64,000 bases of DNA, from NCBI RefSeq assembly GCF_022698145.1, contig NZ_JALDAX010000004.1, positions 62,001-126,000 on the forward strand, written 5' to 3'. Positions 1 through 9,122 of the stretch are shown in pieces (the first letter of the stretch is position 1; every line of letters begins with the position of its first letter). Made by a program: the position numbers and the translations under genes. The DNA is from Streptomyces spinosisporus. Lineage in GTDB: Bacteria; Actinomycetota; Actinomycetes; Streptomycetales; Streptomycetaceae. The notes beneath the pieces were generated by a model, which was not told the origin of the DNA, made no database searches, and saw nothing but the letters and a program-made list of their open reading frames with translations.

Positions 1-190
1 GGACGACGACCCGCACCTCACGCTCCCCCACCCGCGGGCCCATGAGCGCGCCTTCGTCCTCGCCCCCTGGTACGACGTCGACCCCGACGCCCTGCTGCCC
101 GGCCGCGGCGCGGTCGCCGATCTCCTGGACGCCGTCACGCGCGCGGGCGTGACACCCCGCAAGGACCTGGAACTCCACTTGCCCGAGTAG
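1..190 (+). CDS. folK: FolK, hydroxymethyldihydropterin pyrophosphokinase (3' end only)
   Basis: Only the last 62 codons are present; the 5' part lies left of the window. The visible frame starts with Asp residues and LTLPHPRAHERAFVL, which is the conserved C-terminal signature of FolK, followed by PWYDVDPDA and a short tail ending in LPE. FolK transfers pyrophosphate from ATP to 6-hydroxymethyl-7,8-dihydropterin in cytosolic folate synthesis. The next gene on the same strand is a small membrane protein, and the convergent folE also belongs to the folate pathway, so this is the edge of a folate cluster. The identification rests on the signature motif; the catalytic N-terminal half cannot be seen. 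Confidence 0.88.
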   Translation, partial: DDDPHLTLPHPRAHERAFVLAPWYDVDPDALLPGRGAVADLLDAVTRAGVTPRKDLELHLPE

Positions 191-259
191 TCGTTAAGGT
201 CGAGACGACCACTGTCTGCGGGACGGTCCGCCAGGACCCGGGGGAGTTGAAGGGACACC

Positions 260-745
260 GTGAGAGAGCTGCGCATCAGGGTGCTGGTCGGCGTGTTCAT
301 CGTGGCCGGGGTCCTGTCCTGGGCGGGCGCCCGCCTGTGGAACGCGATCGGGACCCTGCCCAGCGTCCCCCTGGCCGCCCCCATCGTGCTCGCCCTGATC
401 GCGGTGGTCCTGCTGGCCACGGCGTTCTCCCTGCGCGCCCGCTTCAAGGCCCAGCGCGAGCGGCGCCCGGAGGCCAAGGGCGTCGACCCGCTGATGGCGG
501 CCCGTGCGGTCGTCTTCGGCCAGGCCAGCGCCCTGGTGGCGGCGCTCGTCGCCGGGATGTACGGCGGCACGGGCGCCTTCCTGCTGGAGCTCCTCGACAT
601 CCCCGCCCGCCGCGACCAGGCCATCTACGCCGGCTTCTCGGTCGTGGCGGGCATCGCGGTCATAGTGGCCGCCATCTTCCTGGAGCGCGTGTGCCGGCTC
701 CCGGAGGACGACGAGCACAACAACGGCGCGGCGTCGCCCGCCTGA
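260..745 (+). CDS. DUF3180 family membrane protein
   Basis: A 161-residue protein with four predicted membrane segments (about residues 7-24, 31-54, 75-105 and 117-140) and a short acidic cytoplasmic tail. The GTG start is preceded by a purine-rich GGGGAGTTGAAGGGA stretch. It sits 69 bp after folK on the same strand, the usual actinobacterial position of the DUF3180 family, so co-transcription with the folate genes is likely. No catalytic motif is visible and the function is unknown. It is convergent with folE, with 22 bp between the stops. Confidence 0.85.
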   Translation: MRELRIRVLVGVFIVAGVLSWAGARLWNAIGTLPSVPLAAPIVLALIAVVLLATAFSLRARFKAQRERRPEAKGVDPLMAARAVVFGQASALVAALVAGMYGGTGAFLLELLDIPARRDQAIYAGFSVVAGIAVIVAAIFLERVCRLPEDDEHNNGAASPA

Positions 746-767
746 CGGCGGTTCGCGCGACGCGTCG

Positions 768-1373
768 TCAGCGCGCCATGATCAGGCTCATCGCCTCGTT
801 GCGGGTGGCCGGATCCCGCAGCTGACCGCGCACCGCCGACGTTATGGTCTTGGCCCCGGGCTTGCGGACACCGCGCATCGACATGCACATGTGCTCGCAC
901 TCCACGACGACGATCACGCCGCGCGGTTCCAGGATCTCCATCAGCGAATCGGCGATCTGCGTGGTGAGACGTTCCTGCACCTGGGGCCGCCGGGCGTAGA
1001 CGTCCACGAGCCGGGCCAGCTTCGACAGCCCCGTGATCTTGCCGTCGGTGGACGGGATGTACCCGACGTGGGCCACCCCCACGAACGGCACCAGGTGATG
1101 CTCGCAGGAGCTCAGCACCTCGATGTCCTTCACCAGCACCATCTCGTCGTGGCCCAGGTCGAACGTCGTCGTCAGCACGTCCTCGGGCTTCTGCCACAGC
1201 CCCGCGAAGATCTCCTTGTACGCCCGCGCGACCCGGGCCGGCGTCTCCCGCAGCCCCTCGCGCTCGGGGTCCTCACCGACCGCGATCAGCAGCTCCCGTA
1301 CGGCGTTCTCGGCGCGCTTCTCGTCGAACTCGCCGATCGAACCCTCGCCGTCCAGCGTCACGGGGTCGGTCAT
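768..1373 (-). CDS. folE: GTP cyclohydrolase I
   Basis: A 201-residue protein of the usual length for FolE. It opens the GTP ring to make 7,8-dihydroneopterin triphosphate, the first committed step of folate synthesis. Visible family signatures are [12 protein letters not shown] (zinc Cys and active-site His) and [14 protein letters not shown] with the second zinc cysteine, followed by [14 protein letters not shown]. The ATG is preceded by ACGAGG. It follows ftsH on the same strand but a strong hairpin (1438-1483) separates the two, so it probably has its own promoter in the 139 bp gap. Confidence 0.97.
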   Translation of the reverse strand: MTDPVTLDGEGSIGEFDEKRAENAVRELLIAVGEDPEREGLRETPARVARAYKEIFAGLWQKPEDVLTTTFDLGHDEMVLVKDIEVLSSCEHHLVPFVGVAHVGYIPSTDGKITGLSKLARLVDVYARRPQVQERLTTQIADSLMEILEPRGVIVVVECEHMCMSMRGVRKPGAKTITSAVRGQLRDPATRNEAMSLIMAR

Positions 1374-1437
1374 GTGGTGCCTCGTTCCTGTGCGGGTTCT
1401 CGCGTGTGGGCCACGCGCCTCGACTTGCGGACATGGC

Positions 1438-1483
1438 TGAATGCCGCACCCCCCAGGCTAGAACCTGGGGGGTGCGGCATTCA
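1438..1483 (-). terminator. Perfect 20 bp hairpin after ftsH
   Basis: The arms 1438-1457 and 1464-1483 are exact reverse complements over 20 bp with a 6-base loop (CTAGAA). The stem is GC-rich with a run of six C pairing with six G. There is no U tract, which is common for Streptomyces terminators. It lies just 3' of ftsH and upstream of folE, so it probably ends the ftsH transcript. Confidence 0.8.
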
Positions 1484-1512
1484 TTCCGGGCCTGTCGAGG
1501 CCTACGTGGAGA

Positions 1513-3552
1513 TCAGTTCTCCGGGCGCTCCTCCGGGGCCGGCTCCGTCACCGGGGCGGACTCCGACGCGGTGGCCTTGGCGGTGGTGATCGCCGGGGTC
1601 GCGCCGTTGGCGCCGTTCGTCAGTGCGAGCTCCTTGGGGGAGAGCACCGGCGGGCGGGTCGACGGCGTGCGGCGGGAGGAACCGGTCCAGGCGGGCCGCG
1701 GCGGACGCTTGACGATGGGGGCGAAGATCTCGGCGATCTCCTCCTTGCCCAGCGTCTCCTTCTCCAGCAGCTGAAGCACCAGGTTGTCGAGGACGTCGCG
1801 GTTCTCGACCAGGATCTCCCAGGCCTCGTTGTGCGCGTTCTCGATGAGCTTCTTGACCTCTTCGTCCACCAGCGCGGCGACCTCTTCCGAGTAGTCGCGC
1901 TGGTGAGCCATCTCACGTCCGAGGAAGGGCTCGGTGTTGTCGCCGCCGAACTTGATGGCGCCCAGCCGCTCGGTCATGCCGTACTGCGTGACCATCGCGC
2001 GGGCCGTGGTGGTGGCCTTCTCGATGTCGTTCGCAGCGCCCGTGGTCGGGTCGTGGAAGACGAGCTCCTCGGCCGCACGGCCGCCCAGCATGTAGGCCAG
2101 CTGGTCCAGCATCTCGTTGCGGGTCGTGGAGTACTTGTCCTCGTCCGGCAGGACCATCGTGTAGCCGAGGGCGCGGCCTCTCGACAGGATCGTGATCTTG
2201 TGGACCGGGTCGGAGTTGGGAGACGCCGCGGCGACCAGGGCGTGACCGCCCTCGTGGTACGCGGTGATCTTCTTCTCCTTGTCCGACATGATCCGGGTCC
2301 GCTTCTGCGGGCCCGCGACCACACGGTCGATCGCCTCGTCCAGCATGGAGTTGTCGATCAGCTTCTTGTCGCTGCGGGCCGTCAGGAGCGCCGCCTCGTT
2401 CAGCACGTTCGACAGGTCCGCGCCGGTGAAGCCCGGCGTACGGCGGGCGACGGCCGACAGGTCGACGTCCGGCGCGACCGGCTTGCCCTTCTGGTGGACC
2501 TTGAGGATCTCCAGGCGGCCCTGCAGGTCCGGCGGGTCGACCGCGATCTGCCGGTCGAAGCGGCCGGGGCGCAGCAGCGCCGGGTCGAGGATGTCGGGCC
2601 GGTTCGTCGCGGCGATGAGGATCACGCCGCCCTTGACGTCGAAGCCGTCCATCTCGACGAGCAGCTGGTTCAGCGTCTGCTCGCGCTCGTCGTGACCGCC
2701 GCCGAGGCCGGCGCCGCGATGGCGGCCGACCGCGTCGATCTCGTCGACGAAGACGATCGCCGGGGCGTTCGCCTTGGCCTGCTCGAACAGGTCACGGACT
2801 CGCGAGGCACCGACACCGACGAACATCTCGACGAAGTCGGAACCGGAGATCGAGTAGAAGGGGACCCCCGCCTCGCCGGCGACGGCACGCGCGAGCAGCG
2901 TCTTGCCGGTACCGGGACGGCCGTAGAGCAGCACGCCCTTGGGGATCTTGGCGCCGACGGCCTGGAACTTGGCCGGCTCCTGCAGGAACTCCTTGATCTC
3001 GTGGAGCTCCTCGACCGCCTCGTCACAGCCCGCGACGTCGGAGAACGTCGTCTTGGGGGTGTCCTTGGTGATGAGCTTGGCCTTGGACTTCCCGAAGTTC
3101 ATGACCCGGGAGCCGCCGCCCTGCATCTGGTTCATCAGGAACAGGAAGACCACGACGATCAGGACGAAGGGCAGCAGGGAGAGCAGGATGCCCAGGAAGG
3201 GGTTCTGCTTGGACGGCGAGACGGTGTAGCCGTCGGGGATCTGCTTGTCCTGGTACTTGGTCTGCAGCGTGTTGGCGATGGTCACGCCCTGGTCGCCGAT
3301 GTAGCTCGCCTGGATCTTCGAGCTGCCCTCGACCTTTTCACCGTCCTTGAGCTGGACCTTGATGGTCTGCTCGTCGCCGGTGGTCAGCTTGGCCTGTTCG
3401 ACCTTGTTGTCATTGATCGCCGCCACGACCTGGCCGGTGTCCACCGTCTTGTAGCCGCCGGACGAGCCGACGACCTGCATCAACACGACCACGGCAAGGA
3501 CGGCCAGCACGATCCACATGACCGGCCCACGGAAGTATCGCTTCACGTCCAT
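1513..3552 (-). CDS. ftsH: ATP-dependent zinc metalloprotease FtsH
   Basis: A membrane-anchored AAA+ protease of 679 residues from the chosen start. Two membrane helices (about residues 11-29 and 118-141) flank an extracytoplasmic domain. The AAA module has Walker A GRPGTGKT (211-218), Walker B IVFVDEID (about 266-273) and the RPGRFDR arginine-finger region. The protease motif HEGGH is at 433-437. Past about residue 620 the tail is proline/serine-rich and looks disordered. The frame stays open further upstream. I chose the ATG at 3552 because the protein then begins MDVKRYFRG just before the first helix; the ATG at 3588 is an alternative, and neither has a strong ribosome site. The second Walker A residue is Arg where Pro is usual. 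Confidence 0.96.
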   Translation of the reverse strand: MDVKRYFRGPVMWIVLAVLAVVVLMQVVGSSGGYKTVDTGQVVAAINDNKVEQAKLTTGDEQTIKVQLKDGEKVEGSSKIQASYIGDQGVTIANTLQTKYQDKQIPDGYTVSPSKQNPFLGILLSLLPFVLIVVVFLFLMNQMQGGGSRVMNFGKSKAKLITKDTPKTTFSDVAGCDEAVEELHEIKEFLQEPAKFQAVGAKIPKGVLLYGRPGTGKTLLARAVAGEAGVPFYSISGSDFVEMFVGVGASRVRDLFEQAKANAPAIVFVDEIDAVGRHRGAGLGGGHDEREQTLNQLLVEMDGFDVKGGVILIAATNRPDILDPALLRPGRFDRQIAVDPPDLQGRLEILKVHQKGKPVAPDVDLSAVARRTPGFTGADLSNVLNEAALLTARSDKKLIDNSMLDEAIDRVVAGPQKRTRIMSDKEKKITAYHEGGHALVAAASPNSDPVHKITILSRGRALGYTMVLPDEDKYSTTRNEMLDQLAYMLGGRAAEELVFHDPTTGAANDIEKATTTARAMVTQYGMTERLGAIKFGGDNTEPFLGREMAHQRDYSEEVAALVDEEVKKLIENAHNEAWEILVENRDVLDNLVLQLLEKETLGKEEIAEIFAPIVKRPPRPAWTGSSRRTPSTRPPVLSPKELALTNGANGATPAITTAKATASESAPVTEPAPEERPEN

Positions 3553-3735
3553 CCATACGGAGCGGTGTCGCCCCGTCCCTCCTGCCATAGTGAGTTTGAT
3601 AAGACAGTTCTTCTGACGGTACCCCAGCTTTGTCGCGCGAAGCCGCACGGGAGGGCTGGCAAGCCCGTCTGCATGCTCCAACGGCGCGAAACCCGCTGGG
3701 GTTCCCGATCGTCCTACTAAGACGGCCTCGCTGGC

Positions 3736-4296
3736 TCAGCCGCCGTAGACGTGAGGCGCGAGCGTACCCACGAACGGGAGATTGCGGTACTTCTCGGCGT
3801 AGTCGAGGCCGTATCCCACGACGAACTCGTTCGGGATGTCGAAGCCGACCCACTCCACGTCGATGGCGACCTTGGCGGCGTCCGGCTTGCGCAGCAGGGT
3901 GCACACCTTGAGGGTCTCGGGCTCGCGCGAGCCGAGGTTGGACAGCAGCCACGACAGGGTCAGGCCGGAGTCGATGATGTCCTCGACGATCAGGACGTGC
4001 CGGCCCTTGATGTCGGTGTCGAGGTCCTTGAGGATCCGCACCACACCGGAGGACTGGGTGCCCGCGCCGTACGACGACACGGCCATCCAGTCCATGGTGA
4101 CGGGGGTGGACAGCGCCCGGGCGAGGTCGGCCATGACCATCACCGCGCCCTTGAGGACACCGACGATGAGCAGGTCCTTGCCCGCGTACTCAGCGTCGAT
4201 CTTCGCGGCCAGGTCGACCAGCTTCGCGTCGATCTCTTCCTTGGTGATGAGCACCTCTTTGAGGTCGGTGCCCATGTCTTTCGCGTCCACCCGCAT
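3736..4296 (-). CDS. hpt: Hypoxanthine phosphoribosyltransferase
   Basis: A 186-residue purine-salvage enzyme that joins hypoxanthine or guanine to PRPP. The PRPP-binding loop is visible as [13 protein letters not shown] (about 101-113), and the C-terminal [17 protein letters not shown] is typical of the family. The start at 4296 gives MRVDAKDMG; a second ATG seven codons in (4275) is possible. It follows tilS on the same strand after 53 bp, the classical tilS-hpt-ftsH order. Two small nested hairpins lie in that gap. Confidence 0.96.
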   Translation of the reverse strand: MRVDAKDMGTDLKEVLITKEEIDAKLVDLAAKIDAEYAGKDLLIVGVLKGAVMVMADLARALSTPVTMDWMAVSSYGAGTQSSGVVRILKDLDTDIKGRHVLIVEDIIDSGLTLSWLLSNLGSREPETLKVCTLLRKPDAAKVAIDVEWVGFDIPNEFVVGYGLDYAEKYRNLPFVGTLAPHVYGG

Positions 4297-4327
4297 CACT
4301 TTCGGTCGTCCCACCGGCCGCCCATCA

Positions 4328-4360
4328 CCCCCCAAAGGGGGGCAAGGTTTCAGCCTTGCC
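4328..4360 (-). terminator. Nested short hairpins between tilS and hpt
   Basis: Two adjacent inverted repeats: six C (4328-4333) with six G (4337-4342), and GGCAAGG (4341-4347) with CCTTGCC (4354-4360). The second overlaps the tilS stop codon. They share bases, so the two structures could be mutually exclusive. This could be a weak terminator or attenuator that lowers hpt expression relative to tilS; this is inference from structure only. Confidence 0.4.
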
Positions 4361-5393
4361 GAATCACCAGTCTGCCACCCTGGCGCTGGGCGACGACTTT
4401 GCCCGGGAGATTGATGACTCCCTGGCCGCGCCAGCCGGTGATCAGCCGGTCGACTTCCTCGATGTGCCGGGCGAACAGCGAACCGGCGGGCGCCCCGGCC
4501 TCGATGGCGGCCCTGCGCAGGATGCGGCGGCGCACGGCGGGCGGCAGGGCGTAGAGCTTGGCGCACTCCAGGCGGCCCGCCGCATCGCGTACGGAGGTCT
4601 CGGCCTGGCGGGCCCAGGAGTCGAGGGCGTCGGCGTCGTCGCGGGAGAGCTGCGCGGTGCGGGCCAGGGCCTCGACGACGCCCTTGCCGAGCGCCTTCTC
4701 CAGGGCGGGCAGGCCCTCGTGGCGCAGCCGGGAGCGGGTGTAGGCCGGGTCGGCGTTGTGCGGGTCGTCCCAGACGGGGAGCGACTGGACCATGCAGGCC
4801 TTGCGGGCGGTCTGGCGGTCGACCTTGAGGAACGGGCGGCGGTAGCGGCCGTCGGCCCCCGAGACCGCGGCCATTCCGGACAGGGAGCGGATGCCCGAGC
4901 CGCGGGCGAGGCCGAGCAGCACTGTCTCGGCCTGATCGTCGCGGGTGTGGCCCAGCAGGATCGCGGTGGCGCCGTGGCGGACGGCCGCGGCGTCCAGGGC
5001 GGCGTAGCGCGCGTCGCGGGCGGCGGCTTCGGGCCCGCCCTCGCGGCCGACGGTCACGGCCACGGAGTCGACGGGGTCGAGGCCCAGTTCGCGCAGGCGC
5101 AGGGCGACTTCCTCGGCGCGCAGGTCGGAACCCTGCTGGAGGCCGTGGTCGACGGTGATGCCGCCGGCCCGGATGCCGAGTTTGGGGGCCTCGAAGGCGA
5201 GGGCGGAGGCAAGGGCCATGGAGTCGGCGCCGCCGGAGCATGCCACGAGCACGAGCGGCGACGACCGGCGCTCGTGCGAGACCTGCTCGAAGAGCCCGTA
5301 GGCCTGGGAGGTGGTCCGGTGCTCGTTGAGGATGTCGTGAAGGACGTGGCGGACCGCCAGGCGTATCGCCGCGACCGCTGGATGGGGACCCAT
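4350..5393 (-). CDS. tilS: tRNA(Ile)-lysidine synthase
   Basis: A 347-residue enzyme that changes the wobble C of tRNA-Ile(CAU) to lysidine, so the tRNA reads AUA. The N-terminal PP-loop ATPase signature [10 protein letters not shown] is clear at about 53-62, followed by TVDHGLQ and the [21 protein letters not shown] block. The start ATG is preceded by GAAGGGAAC. It leads the tilS-hpt group; the adjacent zincin gene is transcribed toward it with a 190 bp gap. Confidence 0.95.
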   Translation of the reverse strand: MGPHPAVAAIRLAVRHVLHDILNEHRTTSQAYGLFEQVSHERRSSPLVLVACSGGADSMALASALAFEAPKLGIRAGGITVDHGLQQGSDLRAEEVALRLRELGLDPVDSVAVTVGREGGPEAAARDARYAALDAAAVRHGATAILLGHTRDDQAETVLLGLARGSGIRSLSGMAAVSGADGRYRRPFLKVDRQTARKACMVQSLPVWDDPHNADPAYTRSRLRHEGLPALEKALGKGVVEALARTAQLSRDDADALDSWARQAETSVRDAAGRLECAKLYALPPAVRRRILRRAAIEAGAPAGSLFARHIEEVDRLITGWRGQGVINLPGKVVAQRQGGRLVIRQG

Positions 5394-5583
5394 GTCCGGT
5401 TCCCTTCATGAAGTTTTCGGGGGGTGAGCCCGGGTCGGTCACTCAGAGTGTGTAGATGGTGACAGAACCGGGCCGTTCCCCGAGCATCGCACGCCTACCC
5501 ATGGCTCACGGTCCCTCGGACGGGTGATTGGAGGGGCGTTCGCCTGCCGTCGGCCGGATTCGTTTCACGACCCTGCGCGGGGT

Positions 5584-6708
5584 TCACGACTCGTTCTTGC
5601 GGTGCACCCGCGCGACCCAGTCCGCCGGTTTGGCGATCTCCGCCTTGGTCGGGAGGGTGTTGGGGGAGGTCCACACGCGGTTGAAGCCGTCCATGCCGAC
5701 CTCCTCGACGACGGCCCTCACGAACCGCTCGCCGTCGCGGTACTGCCTCAGCTTGGCGTCCAGGCCCAGCAGTTTGCGCAGGGCCATGTCCAGCCGGGAG
5801 GCGCCCTTCGCCCGGCGCTGCTGGAACTTCTCGCGGATCTCGGCGACGCTCGGCACGACCTGCGGGCCCACGCCGTCCATCACGAAGTCGGCGTGGCCCT
5901 CCAGGAGGGACATCACGGCGGTCAGGCGGCCGAGGATCTCCCGCTGCGCCGGGGTCTGCACGATCTCCACGAAGGACCGTCCGCCGTCGTCCTCCTCGCC
6001 CTCGGGGCGCCCGCCCGCGAGGGACTGGGCGGCCTCGCGCATGCGCTCCAGGACCGTCATGGGGTCGACGTCGGTCTCCCCCAGGAAAGACTGGATTTCG
6101 CCCTCGAGGTGGTCGCGCAGCCAGGGCACCGCGCTGAACTGCGTGCGGTGCGTCTCCTCGTGCAGGCACACCCACAGGCGGAAGTCGTGGGGCTGGACGT
6201 CGAGTTCGCGCTCCACGTGCACGATGTTGGGGGCGACGAGGAGCAGCCTGCCGCCGCCGTTCTCCCCCGCGGGAAGGTCACGGGTGGCCGGGGCGAAGGT
6301 CTCGTACTGGCCGAGGACGCGGGAGGCCAGGAACGACAGCAGCATGCCCAGTTCGACACCGGTGACCTTGCCGCCGACGGCGCCGAGGACCGCGCCGCCG
6401 GGTGCACTGCCGCGCCGCTCCTGCATCTTGTCCAGCAGCGGCTTGAGGATCTCCCGGAAGCCCGCGACGTTCGCCCGCACCCAGCCGGGGCGGTCGACGA
6501 CGAGGACCGGGGTGTCGTGGATCTCCTCCGTGCCCATACGGGTGAAGCCCCGGACGTGTTCCTCCGAGGCCTTGGCATGCCGGCGCAGCTCCGCGACGAC
6601 GGTCCTCGCCTCGTCGCGGCTCACGTCGGGACCCGGCCGCACGAGGCGGGTCGCGGTCGCCACCGCGAGATTCCAGTCGACCATCTCGGCACCACCGATG
6701 CTCGTCAT
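5584..6708 (-). CDS. Zincin-like metalloprotease family protein (DUF2342)
   Basis: A 374-residue protein of the actinobacterial family annotated as zinc-dependent metalloprotease or F420-associated protein. It has a HEETH motif in LWVCLHEETHRTQF near residue 180, matching the HExxH zinc motif, with a preceding NIVHVERELD block. No signal peptide or membrane segment is seen, so it is probably cytosolic. The substrate is unknown. It lies between tilS and dacB on the same strand, as in many actinomycetes. The family name is from memory; peptidase activity is not established. Confidence 0.85.
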   Translation of the reverse strand: MTSIGGAEMVDWNLAVATATRLVRPGPDVSRDEARTVVAELRRHAKASEEHVRGFTRMGTEEIHDTPVLVVDRPGWVRANVAGFREILKPLLDKMQERRGSAPGGAVLGAVGGKVTGVELGMLLSFLASRVLGQYETFAPATRDLPAGENGGGRLLLVAPNIVHVERELDVQPHDFRLWVCLHEETHRTQFSAVPWLRDHLEGEIQSFLGETDVDPMTVLERMREAAQSLAGGRPEGEEDDGGRSFVEIVQTPAQREILGRLTAVMSLLEGHADFVMDGVGPQVVPSVAEIREKFQQRRAKGASRLDMALRKLLGLDAKLRQYRDGERFVRAVVEEVGMDGFNRVWTSPNTLPTKAEIAKPADWVARVHRKNES

Positions 6709-6785
6709 GCGTCAACGGTACGTGAGCGGTCCCGCTTGGGGCAGGCCGCGAGCGCGGGCGGCGGTCGCGGTGGCCGGGTGGGGCG

Positions 6786-8447
6786 TCAGCGGCAGCCGCA
6801 CGCCGCGAGGGCCGTGGCGGTCCTGTCCAGGGCGGACTGGGCCGCCTGGGGATCGGTCGTGTCCGACGCGAGGAACGCGAAGGCCAGCAGGCGGCCGTCC
6901 TGGTCGACCACCGTGCCCGCCAGGGTGTTCACGCCCGTCAGGGTGCCCGTCTTCGCACGTACGACTCCGGCCGCCCCGTCGGCGTAGCGGGTGGTCAGGG
7001 TGCCGGTGAAGCCGGCCACCGGAAGGCCCGTGAGGACCGGGCGCAGTTCGGGTCGCGCGGGGTCACCGGCCTTCGCCAGCAGGGCCGTCAGCAGGCCGGC
7101 CGTGAGCCGGTCGTCCCGGTCGAGTCCGCTGCCGTCGTGGAACTGTGCGCCCTTGAGCGGCAGTTGCAGCTTCTTCAGCTGGGCGGCGATCGCGGCCGCG
7201 CCGCCGTCGAAGCTCGCGCTCCGCTGCGTCGCGACGGCCGTCTGCCGGGCCAGGGCCTCGGCGATGTCGTTGTCGCTGTTGGTCAGCATGCGCTCGACCA
7301 GGGCCGAGAGCGGGGGCGAGGAGACGGCAGCGAGGGCGTCGGCGCGGCCCGTCGCCTTGGACGGGCCCGGGGCGGTGGTCCGGATGCCGTGCCGGGCGAG
7401 ATACGTCCGGAACTGGCGGGCCGCGTCCGCCGCCGGGTCCGTCACCCGCCTGACCGGCCCGCTCGTCGAGTCGTTCGTACGGCCCTCGTCGGCCATCAGG
7501 GGGCTCACGGGGGCGAGGTTGCCGTTGACGCCGATGGGGTGCAGCAGGGGGCCGGTGTACAGGGTGGTGTCGTAGGAGAGCGTCACCTCGTGGAGGCCGC
7601 GCTTCTTCAGCGCCTTGGCCGTCCGGTCCGCCAGGTCCTCGAGGCTGGCCCAGCCTCCGGCGCTCTTGCGCGACGTCAGGGTCGGGTCGCCGCCGCCGAC
7701 CAGGACGACTTCCTCGGTGCCGGGCTCCAGCGCCGTGCGGGTGGTCAGCCGGTGGTCGGCGCCCATCGCCGACAGGGCGGCCACCGCGGTGGCGATCTTC
7801 GTGGTGGAGGCGGGGGTGAGCGGTACGCCGGTGCCGGTGCCGTAGAGGCGCTTGCCGGTGGCGATGTCGACGACCGCGCCGGTGTGCCGGGCGCCCAGCG
7901 CCGGGTCCTTCAGCAGCGGTCCCAGCACGTCGGCCAGGGCCGGGCCGGCCGGCGCCGACTTCACGGTGCTGCCGCTGCGGCCGAGGCCCACCAGGACGGA
8001 GGCGGCGCTGGGGGCGGGCCGGGGCGCGCCCGCCGCCGCGTCGGACGAACCGGACGTACCGGAATTACGACCGTGATCTGCGCCACCCGTTCGTTCCAGG
8101 GCGACTGCGCGGTCCGCCTCGGCCGTACGCTGACCGGTGGAGTCCCAGGGGCCGGCTGCGGTCGCCACGGCGACGGCCAGCGCCAGACCGGCGGTGGCGG
8201 CGCCCGCGGTGTACTGCCAGGTCCCGACCGGCTTCGGCCGCGTGAGCCGGACGGACCGCACACGCGCGAGCTGCGGTTTCGTGGCGTCCGCGGCGCGTTC
8301 CAGCCCCGGTCGCACGGCGTTCGCGGCCCGTTCGAGATGCGGGCGTACGGTCCCGGCGGCCCGTGCCAGACGCGGTCGAACGGCGTTCGCGGCCCGCGCC
8401 ACATGCGGTTTCGCGGCCCGCCAAGGCCTCAGCTCGGGCACGACCAC
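6786..8447 (-). CDS. dacB: D-alanyl-D-alanine carboxypeptidase/endopeptidase, PBP4 class
   Basis: A 553-residue S13-family penicillin-binding protein that trims peptidoglycan stem peptides outside the membrane. The three active-site motifs are visible: STTK (214-217), SDN in LTNSDNDIAEAL, and KTG in RAKTGTLTGVNTLAG. A single membrane anchor (about 79-98) places the catalytic domain outside; a Ser/Gly/Pro linker follows. The cytoplasmic N-terminus is unusual: residues 11-65 are five tandem 11-residue repeats with a V-R-P-x-L-x-R-A-A pattern. The gene is divergent from ppa. Confidence 0.94.
   Translation of the reverse strand: MVVPELRPWRAAKPHVARAANAVRPRLARAAGTVRPHLERAANAVRPGLERAADATKPQLARVRSVRLTRPKPVGTWQYTAGAATAGLALAVAVATAAGPWDSTGQRTAEADRAVALERTGGADHGRNSGTSGSSDAAAGAPRPAPSAASVLVGLGRSGSTVKSAPAGPALADVLGPLLKDPALGARHTGAVVDIATGKRLYGTGTGVPLTPASTTKIATAVAALSAMGADHRLTTRTALEPGTEEVVLVGGGDPTLTSRKSAGGWASLEDLADRTAKALKKRGLHEVTLSYDTTLYTGPLLHPIGVNGNLAPVSPLMADEGRTNDSTSGPVRRVTDPAADAARQFRTYLARHGIRTTAPGPSKATGRADALAAVSSPPLSALVERMLTNSDNDIAEALARQTAVATQRSASFDGGAAAIAAQLKKLQLPLKGAQFHDGSGLDRDDRLTAGLLTALLAKAGDPARPELRPVLTGLPVAGFTGTLTTRYADGAAGVVRAKTGTLTGVNTLAGTVVDQDGRLLAFAFLASDTTDPQAAQSALDRTATALAACGCR
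8253..8417 (-). repeat. Five 33-bp in-frame repeats at the dacB 5' end
   Basis: This segment encodes five consecutive 11-residue units, each close to [A/T][V/T/A][R/K]P-x-[L/V]-x-R-A-A-x. The DNA is also repetitive (GTTCGCGGCCCG recurs), so the array probably grew by duplication. The units precede the membrane anchor, so they lie on the cytoplasmic side and could form a long basic amphipathic helix. Confidence 0.85.
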
Positions 8448-8526
8448 CAGCCCCTTTCGCGATCACACACCTGCGTGAGGGACACTTAACCACCAGAACT
8501 ATGTGTTGATCATGGAGGAGCCACCG

Positions 8527-9018
8527 GTGGAGTTCGACGTCACGATCGAGATCCCGAAGGGTTCGCGGAACAAGTACGAGGTGGACCACGAGACCGGTCG
8601 GATCCGCCTGGACCGTCGACTCTTCACCTCGACCGCCTACCCGACCGACTACGGCTTCGTCGAGAACACCCTCGGCGAGGACGGTGACCCGCTGGACGCG
8701 CTGGTCATCCTGGACGAGCCGACGTTCCCGGGCTGCCTCATCAAGTGCCGCGCCATCGGCATGTTCCGGATGACGGACGAGGCGGGCGGCGACGACAAGC
8801 TGCTGTGCGTGCCGGCCACGGACCCCCGGGTCGAGCACCTGCGTGACATCCACCACGTGTCGGAGTTCGACCGCCTGGAGATCCAGCACTTCTTCGAGGT
8901 CTACAAGGACCTGGAGCCCGGCAAGTCCGTCGAGGGCGCCAACTGGGTGGGCCGCACGGACGCCGAGATCGAGATCGAGCGCTCCTACAAGCGTTTCAAG
9001 GAGCAGGGCGGTCACTGA
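8527..9018 (+). CDS. ppa: Inorganic pyrophosphatase (family I)
   Basis: A 163-residue soluble enzyme hydrolysing pyrophosphate to phosphate, of normal length for prokaryotic family I. The metal-binding signature DGDPLDALV is near residue 57, after [12 protein letters not shown] chose GTG at 8527 because GGAGGAG lies 6 bases upstream; an in-frame start at 8503 would add eight residues. A strong terminator follows. The gene is divergent from dacB. Confidence 0.97.
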   Translation: MEFDVTIEIPKGSRNKYEVDHETGRIRLDRRLFTSTAYPTDYGFVENTLGEDGDPLDALVILDEPTFPGCLIKCRAIGMFRMTDEAGGDDKLLCVPATDPRVEHLRDIHHVSEFDRLEIQHFFEVYKDLEPGKSVEGANWVGRTDAEIEIERSYKRFKEQGGH

Positions 9019-9030
9019 GCCCCGAGTCGT

Positions 9031-9066
9031 CCAACGGGCCGCACGCGCACGCGTGCGGCCCGTTGG
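9031..9066 (+). terminator. Intrinsic terminator of ppa
   Basis: The arms 9031-9046 and 9051-9066 are exact 16 bp reverse complements (CCAACGGGCCGCACGC and its complement) with a 4-base loop, followed by the T-rich TGTTTGTGTG. It begins 12 bases after the ppa stop. Confidence 0.9.
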
Positions 9067-9122
9067 TGTTTGTGTGCGCATACTGGCGTAGCTGCACGCG
9101 TCGTACAGGGAGCGTTACTCAG

